DNA of 64,000 nucleotides, from positions 1 to 64,000 of the forward strand of contig NZ_JABXKK010000117.1 of the NCBI RefSeq assembly GCF_017115045.1, given 5' to 3'. The stretch is from Nostoc sp. NMS8 (GTDB taxonomy: Bacteria > Cyanobacteriota > Cyanobacteriia > Cyanobacteriales > Nostocaceae). Shown here one piece after another: positions 59,905-64,000 of the stretch. Each line of letters starts with the position of its first letter. Positions within the stretch are counted from its first letter, which is position 1. Below the pieces are notes generated by a model. It saw nothing but the letters and a program-made list of their open reading frames with translations. It did no database searches and was not told where the DNA came from. The position numbers and the translations under genes were made by a program.

Positions 59905-62880
59905 ATGAACCCTTTTCAACTCAACAAATATACCGATCGTGAACCAAGCGAGAAACAACAAAAAAGATTTCCAGGATGGTTTGCTTTAGATTTTGGTACG
60001 TCGAATTCGACAGTCACACTTTTCGATCCAATTGAAGTCCCGATCGCAGAAATTTTACCCAAAGAGCAAGAAATGCGGTTGCGCGATCGCTTATCCCAAT
60101 GGCTTAGTTCTCCTGCCTCCGTAGCTTTACCGGATGTCAGCGCTGATGATTGGGCAAAGTTTATCACAGAAATTAGCAAAAATTTGGAGATAGAACCCAG
60201 CCGATTGAGTGAAGTATTTGAAAGTGATAATAAAGAGCGATTTTTAGAAGCAATTCGCCAAATTGAACTTTCTTTAGGAAACAGCGAGAGGTTCCGCCGT
60301 GCTGTCAGCAAAAAACTTTACCAAATCTATCATGAAGTGTTTCGCGTCCCTACCCTAGAGTCGCAAAATCTGATCCCAGTTGTGCTGGATATCGATCGCC
60401 GCGATACGGAAATTCCCAGCGAGTCGGAAATTTCACACTTAGGGGATTTAAAACTACGGATGGGAAGGGAAGCTAGAGATAACCGAAAAAAAGCGATCGC
60501 TCAAGGTACAAGCGGTTCTTTAAAAGAAATTATCAGCAGGTTTCACCATTCACCCAAACGCTATTTTGGCCAAGAGCGATCGTTTTCAGTTATTTTAGAT
60601 GGCGAAGAAGAAACAATTACCGCTAACCAGTTAATCCAATCTGCTTGGGCGCATTTAATCGAGTTAACTGAAGACTACCGCCAACACGCACGACGCAGAT
60701 TTTCGGAAGGAGATTTTTTAACAGCAGTTGTCACCTACCCAACAGTCGCTCCTCCAGTTGTTCGTAAAGAAGTTAGAGAACTAGTTGAGCAGTTGGGAAT
60801 CGATGATGTGCAAACTGCTTATGATGAAGCCGTTTCTGTGGCCATATTCTTTTTATGGCGAGAATTTGGTGGTAATCTCAACATTGGGATTGAGTCATTC
60901 AAAACTCGTTGTCGTCAAGTAGGAAACAAATGGTCACAAAATGTCCTTGTCTTGGATATTGGCGGGGGAACTACAGACTTAGCTTTAATTGAACTGACTC
61001 TAGAAGATAAAACCCCAGCCTTTGCCGATTATGAAGACCGGGGTTTAGGAGGACGTTACTATAAACTTACTCCCAAACTATTAGGTTCATCTGGTCATTT
61101 ACAGCTAGGCGGTGAGTTAATTACACTGCGGATTTTCAGATTATTAAAAGTTGCGATCGCAGACTTTTTATTGACATCAGTCACAACAGGTGGTATCGAA
61201 AACGAAAAGCTAGAAGATTTAATTAACTCCGAGTTAAACGAGCGCTTCTTAGAACAAGGCAAATTTAAAACTGGCAGTCTTTTAAAATGTCTGGACAGAG
61301 AGAATCCTGAAGGCGATATTTCTTACAAAGATGCTCTTGATACTGCCGAAAAAGTATTGCCCACCCGTTGGCAACAAGCACCTCAACGTCTGCAATCTTT
61401 TTATATTCTCTGGGATTATGCAGAAGCCGCAAAACTTAAACTTGGGCAAAAGCTACCAACAGAGAATTCTCTATTAACCTTCACACTTTCTGAGCAGCAA
61501 ATTTCCGAACTGCTCACCCAAAGCGCAGTGAAATTACAAGTTCAAGATCCAAATAATATCTGCATCACCCTAGATAACCAGCAATTTGAACGAGCCGCCG
61601 CTTCGGGAATTAAAGAAGCGATCGGAATTGCCAAAGGATTAATGGAAAGTCGCTTGCGTCCCGACGATCTCACCAAAGATTCTTGGAATTCCCAAAAAGT
61701 TGATTGGTTAATTTTGTCTGGTAAAACTTGTAATTTAGACATAGTGCAGCGCCAAATCTACCAAGAATTTAGTAAGTCTCCATATTTTGTCTGGAATCCA
61801 GAACGGATTACCTTTGTGTTGGAATTTACCAAACTAGCCACCTCCGCTGGCGCTTGTTATGCCGAAAAGTTGCGAAGATTGAGATTCGATCCGGAAGAGT
61901 CTAAAAGCTTGTTGCGTAAGGGAGCCAACCAGCTAGAAATTGATGTCAAAAATCTATTTTATTATTTGCCCTGCAACTTCAAACGCAAAACCCAAAGCAA
62001 CGATTTACTAACTATATTCAAAGCTGGACAAGAACTCTATCAACTCGCGCCTTGGGAAACTGCCGCCAAAGTTCGTACTCATTGGCAAGGCATACAATTA
62101 ACTAATATTATCTACCGTCAAGATTACGAAGAAGGAGATTTACGACTATGGGGAAGCTTTGACGGCAAAAACCTCATGAATCAACTGGAGATGCAAGAGG
62201 CAGAGTTTTTGAAAAAAATCAAAGTCCAGTTTGAGATTGACCAAACCCTCGAATTTAATGTGTTGCTTTGTCAAGGGAATCCCCATTATTTAATTGATAT
62301 TTCTGGTATTGATTTAGAATCGGTAGTTTCAGAAACTTCAGCGCTATTTGCTGATGGCAAATTAAACTGGAATATTGCTGTAGAAGGCTTCAATAAAAAC
62401 TTGAATGATGGTGATATTGCCGTCAATGTTATTGAGTCAGCAACTGTCGATCAACCAGATGCCTATCATCTTGTATTTGAAGTCGGAAATGATGGTAGTA
62501 AAACGTTTCACAAATTTCACTATCTCCGCGATGGGGTAACGCAACCAGGAATTGGGTTAATTAGTAATCCCTTACCTCCCTTCCCACAAACTGGACAGCA
62601 CACCTTCTATGTTTATCAAACAGATGCCGAAACCAACAGCAAAAAATGGATAAGAATTGGCGCACTCAGTAAACCAGATGTAACCACAGATTACCCTTGC
62701 CAATATCGTGTAACTCTCGACGATCGAGGTATTCTAAGAATGCACGCTGGTGAAGTACCTTACTGGACATCACAAAATCAAGAATGCTTGAAAGAAGAAG
62801 GATGTGTTTATCGTGCTGAATTAGAGTTGCAACCTAATGAAGTTGATAAAGAACGCGATCCATTTTGTGGCATACATTAA
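59905..62880 (+). CDS. Large Hsp70/actin-fold ATPase, SrfB-like
   Basis: The 991-residue protein has the Hsp70/actin-fold signatures: phosphate-1 GWFALDFGTSNSTVTLF (about residues 25-41), phosphate-2 VLVLDIGGGTTDLALIEL (about 346-363), and an adenosine-type WLILSGKTCNLDIVQ (about 604-618). A long N-terminal insertion separates phosphate-1 from the rest, and a C-terminal region of about 300 residues is beta-rich. Size and layout resemble the SrfB virulence-factor family, whose neighbours in enterobacteria include the GTPase-like SrfC. It lacks the DnaK substrate-binding domain, so it is not a housekeeping chaperone. A dynamin-like gene lies upstream and an unknown gene follows 178 bp downstream. 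The family assignment is by resemblance only. Confidence 0.8.
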   Translation: MNPFQLNKYTDREPSEKQQKRFPGWFALDFGTSNSTVTLFDPIEVPIAEILPKEQEMRLRDRLSQWLSSPASVALPDVSADDWAKFITEISKNLEIEPSRLSEVFESDNKERFLEAIRQIELSLGNSERFRRAVSKKLYQIYHEVFRVPTLESQNLIPVVLDIDRRDTEIPSESEISHLGDLKLRMGREARDNRKKAIAQGTSGSLKEIISRFHHSPKRYFGQERSFSVILDGEEETITANQLIQSAWAHLIELTEDYRQHARRRFSEGDFLTAVVTYPTVAPPVVRKEVRELVEQLGIDDVQTAYDEAVSVAIFFLWREFGGNLNIGIESFKTRCRQVGNKWSQNVLVLDIGGGTTDLALIELTLEDKTPAFADYEDRGLGGRYYKLTPKLLGSSGHLQLGGELITLRIFRLLKVAIADFLLTSVTTGGIENEKLEDLINSELNERFLEQGKFKTGSLLKCLDRENPEGDISYKDALDTAEKVLPTRWQQAPQRLQSFYILWDYAEAAKLKLGQKLPTENSLLTFTLSEQQISELLTQSAVKLQVQDPNNICITLDNQQFERAAASGIKEAIGIAKGLMESRLRPDDLTKDSWNSQKVDWLILSGKTCNLDIVQRQIYQEFSKSPYFVWNPERITFVLEFTKLATSAGACYAEKLRRLRFDPEESKSLLRKGANQLEIDVKNLFYYLPCNFKRKTQSNDLLTIFKAGQELYQLAPWETAAKVRTHWQGIQLTNIIYRQDYEEGDLRLWGSFDGKNLMNQLEMQEAEFLKKIKVQFEIDQTLEFNVLLCQGNPHYLIDISGIDLESVVSETSALFADGKLNWNIAVEGFNKNLNDGDIAVNVIESATVDQPDAYHLVFEVGNDGSKTFHKFHYLRDGVTQPGIGLISNPLPPFPQTGQHTFYVYQTDAETNSKKWIRIGALSKPDVTTDYPCQYRVTLDDRGILRMHAGEVPYWTSQNQECLKEEGCVYRAELELQPNEVDKERDPFCGIH

Positions 62881-62949
62881 CTCTTGCATTAAACCTCTGC
62901 GTTGAAAAAATTAATATTTTTAAACGCAAAGGGACGCGGAGTAAACGCA

Positions 62950-63018
62950 TAGGCGCTTCTCTACGAGACGCTACGCGTAGCTTGCTTCCACGAAGTGGTA
63001 CGCCTTCCCGTAGGGTAG
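62950..63018 (+). repeat. Interspersed palindrome-rich repeat
   Basis: TAGGCGCTTCTCTACGAGAC, then GCTACGCGTAGCTTGCTTCC, then ACGAAGTGGTACGCCTTCCC is the same repeat as at 31511-31576 (opposite strand) and 52374-52421. It stands in the gap between the Hsp70-like gene and the next one. Confidence 0.85.
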
Positions 63019-63058
63019 GGGCGCAGAGGTTTGCCAAGTATATTTGGAGGTGATATTT

Positions 63059-64000
63059 ATGCAGCACTTGCGTCAATTATTAGAGATAGAAAACTCAGAG
63101 TTAGCCCGGTTACTGCGGTTTAGTCTATATGGACTGGAGGCTACTCTGAATCAGGCTCGCACAGAATTACCACTAGATCCAGGATCTAAAATATGCGATG
63201 AGGTGCTGCAAGAACTTCATAACCTGTTGGAACCTGAACCGCCACAGCAAAATACTGGTTGGGAAGATCCGCCAGATGAGTTAAAACTAAATCACCTTCG
63301 AGAAGCTTTTAATTCTGACACAGAACTCAGTTATTATCTGGGTAATTCCCAACTGCAAAGCCAAACAGACTCAGATTTGTGGAATGAAATTCAACGCAAA
63401 CTGCTGCGATTACCAGAGGATTTAGCTGCATCTTGGCAACAGCGCACCTTAGATTTAGCTCAAGAAGCTGGTGCGATCGCAGATAATTCTAACCTTTATC
63501 AACTTCCCTTTATCCGCGATGAAATTATCTATCCCGGACTTAGTGGTACTGTTCAAACTCAGGGATTAAGCTTGTATCAACAAGCACTTTCAAATTCTAA
63601 AATTCCTCAAGGTAATGCATCCGATTTAGCAGCGGCATTTCTATTTTTATATATGAATTTTATCGAAATAGACCCAGATTTACATCATGCTTTAAAGAGC
63701 GTTTTTAGCTTCGATGTTATTTCTTTACACTCTAAACCAGAACAGCGCGATCAATATATTGAGGCTTTAAGCGATCGCTTCCAACGCACTCAAAAAGCAG
63801 AGAAAAGCACCGATCCCCTATCAATTCTTCGTGCCTGGATTGATATGGACGAAGCTATACATTCCCTAGTATTCGTACCACCCGCTGAACGCTATTCTTG
63901 GTGGGGAAAGCTACAACACGAATCACGGCGTATCCTGAAGAAAGTCGCTGATGAAGCTATTAATGCAGGTAATGAAGTGCGAATTCGCCAATTATCGGGA
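63059..64000 (+). CDS. Unknown protein, third or fourth gene of the GTPase/Hsp70-like cluster (runs off the window)
   Basis: An open frame starts at ATG 63059 behind a near-perfect Shine-Dalgarno GGAGGTGAT (63046-63054) and stays open for 314 codons to the window end. The sequence (QHLRQLLEIENSELARLLRFSLYGLEATL...) is mainly helical, with several tryptophans, an acidic N-terminal third and DEAIHSLVFVPPAERYSWWGK further on. I do not recognise a family. There is no signal peptide or membrane helix so far. Its position, direction and strong ribosome-binding site make it a member of the same cluster as the Hsp70-like ATPase. The end of the gene lies beyond the window. Confidence 0.8.
   Translation, partial: MQHLRQLLEIENSELARLLRFSLYGLEATLNQARTELPLDPGSKICDEVLQELHNLLEPEPPQQNTGWEDPPDELKLNHLREAFNSDTELSYYLGNSQLQSQTDSDLWNEIQRKLLRLPEDLAASWQQRTLDLAQEAGAIADNSNLYQLPFIRDEIIYPGLSGTVQTQGLSLYQQALSNSKIPQGNASDLAAAFLFLYMNFIEIDPDLHHALKSVFSFDVISLHSKPEQRDQYIEALSDRFQRTQKAEKSTDPLSILRAWIDMDEAIHSLVFVPPAERYSWWGKLQHESRRILKKVADEAINAGNEVRIRQLSG

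Noticed and set aside
62865..63076. Short frames between the Hsp70-like gene and the last gene
   Set aside because: They translate the interspersed palindromic repeat (for example into ASLRDATRSLLPRS) and recur wherever that repeat occurs.

Overview
The window reads as chromosome of a filamentous, heterocyst-forming cyanobacterium of the Nostoc/Anabaena group. The evidence is the very frequent GCGATCGC (HIP1) octamers, heptanucleotide STRR arrays, very large Ser/Thr-kinase/ATPase/histidine-kinase fusions, WD40, pentapeptide and CHAT proteins, a purK-6S RNA arrangement, and above all a recognisable hetF gene preceded by a tandem array of small RNA genes matching the known nsiR1 locus. No sequence search was run. 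Family names rest on motifs and remembered families.

Layout. 0-4.3 kb: remnant of an EAL-domain gene, a 21-bp minisatellite, a PP2C phosphatase carrying a degenerate kinase-like region, then an NfeD/SPFH membrane pair. 4.4-8.9 kb: a NACHT-WD40 (STAND) gene split into three frames by two apparent one-base losses. 8.8-10.4 kb: a PIN/antitoxin module flanked by a degenerate direct repeat, then a Uma2 protein. 10.5-12.1 kb: a Fur-family regulator divergent from purS-purQ. 12.4-16.7 kb: a large two-partner-secretion exoprotein. 17-19.6 kb: a lumenal pentapeptide protein overlapping purK, followed by the 6S (6Sa) RNA gene. 19.6-30.3 kb: a palindrome-rich MITE-like element, a 1798-residue hybrid kinase, a tandem pair of M16 peptidase subunits, a peptidoglycan-binding protein, a cloverleaf palindrome and a small membrane protein. 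30.3-35.1 kb: CbiG-like protein, Uma2, argS, and a squalene/phytoene-synthase family gene.

35.6-47.6 kb is the regulatory and conflict core. It holds a zinc-ribbon/kinase/pentapeptide protein, an FHA protein, the minus-strand nsiR1 array (39.25-40.66 kb), hetF, a glycosyltransferase coupled to a Trypco1-like protein, and a divergent caspase-like/STAND/pentapeptide effector. 48-55.4 kb: a second PIN/antitoxin pair, a minisatellite, an aldehyde dehydrogenase, a cyclase-family hydrolase and a PAS/GAF histidine kinase whose ATPase domain carries an in-frame insert made of interspersed repeats. 56.2-64 kb: a co-oriented cluster of a dynamin-like GTPase, a DUF2887/Rpn nuclease-like protein, a large Hsp70-like (SrfB-like) ATPase and a further gene that runs off the window.

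Themes. Signalling by phosphorylation (PP2C, two Ser/Thr kinases, two histidine kinases, FHA) and NTPase-controlled conflict or cell-death-type proteins (NACHT-WD40, CHAT/caspase-STAND, Trypco1, PIN modules, dynamin-like GTPase with Hsp70-like ATPase) dominate over metabolism. The strongest locus is the nsiR1-hetF region, where a 222-bp macro-unit has been amplified almost perfectly. The least described is the GTPase/Hsp70-like cluster at the right end.
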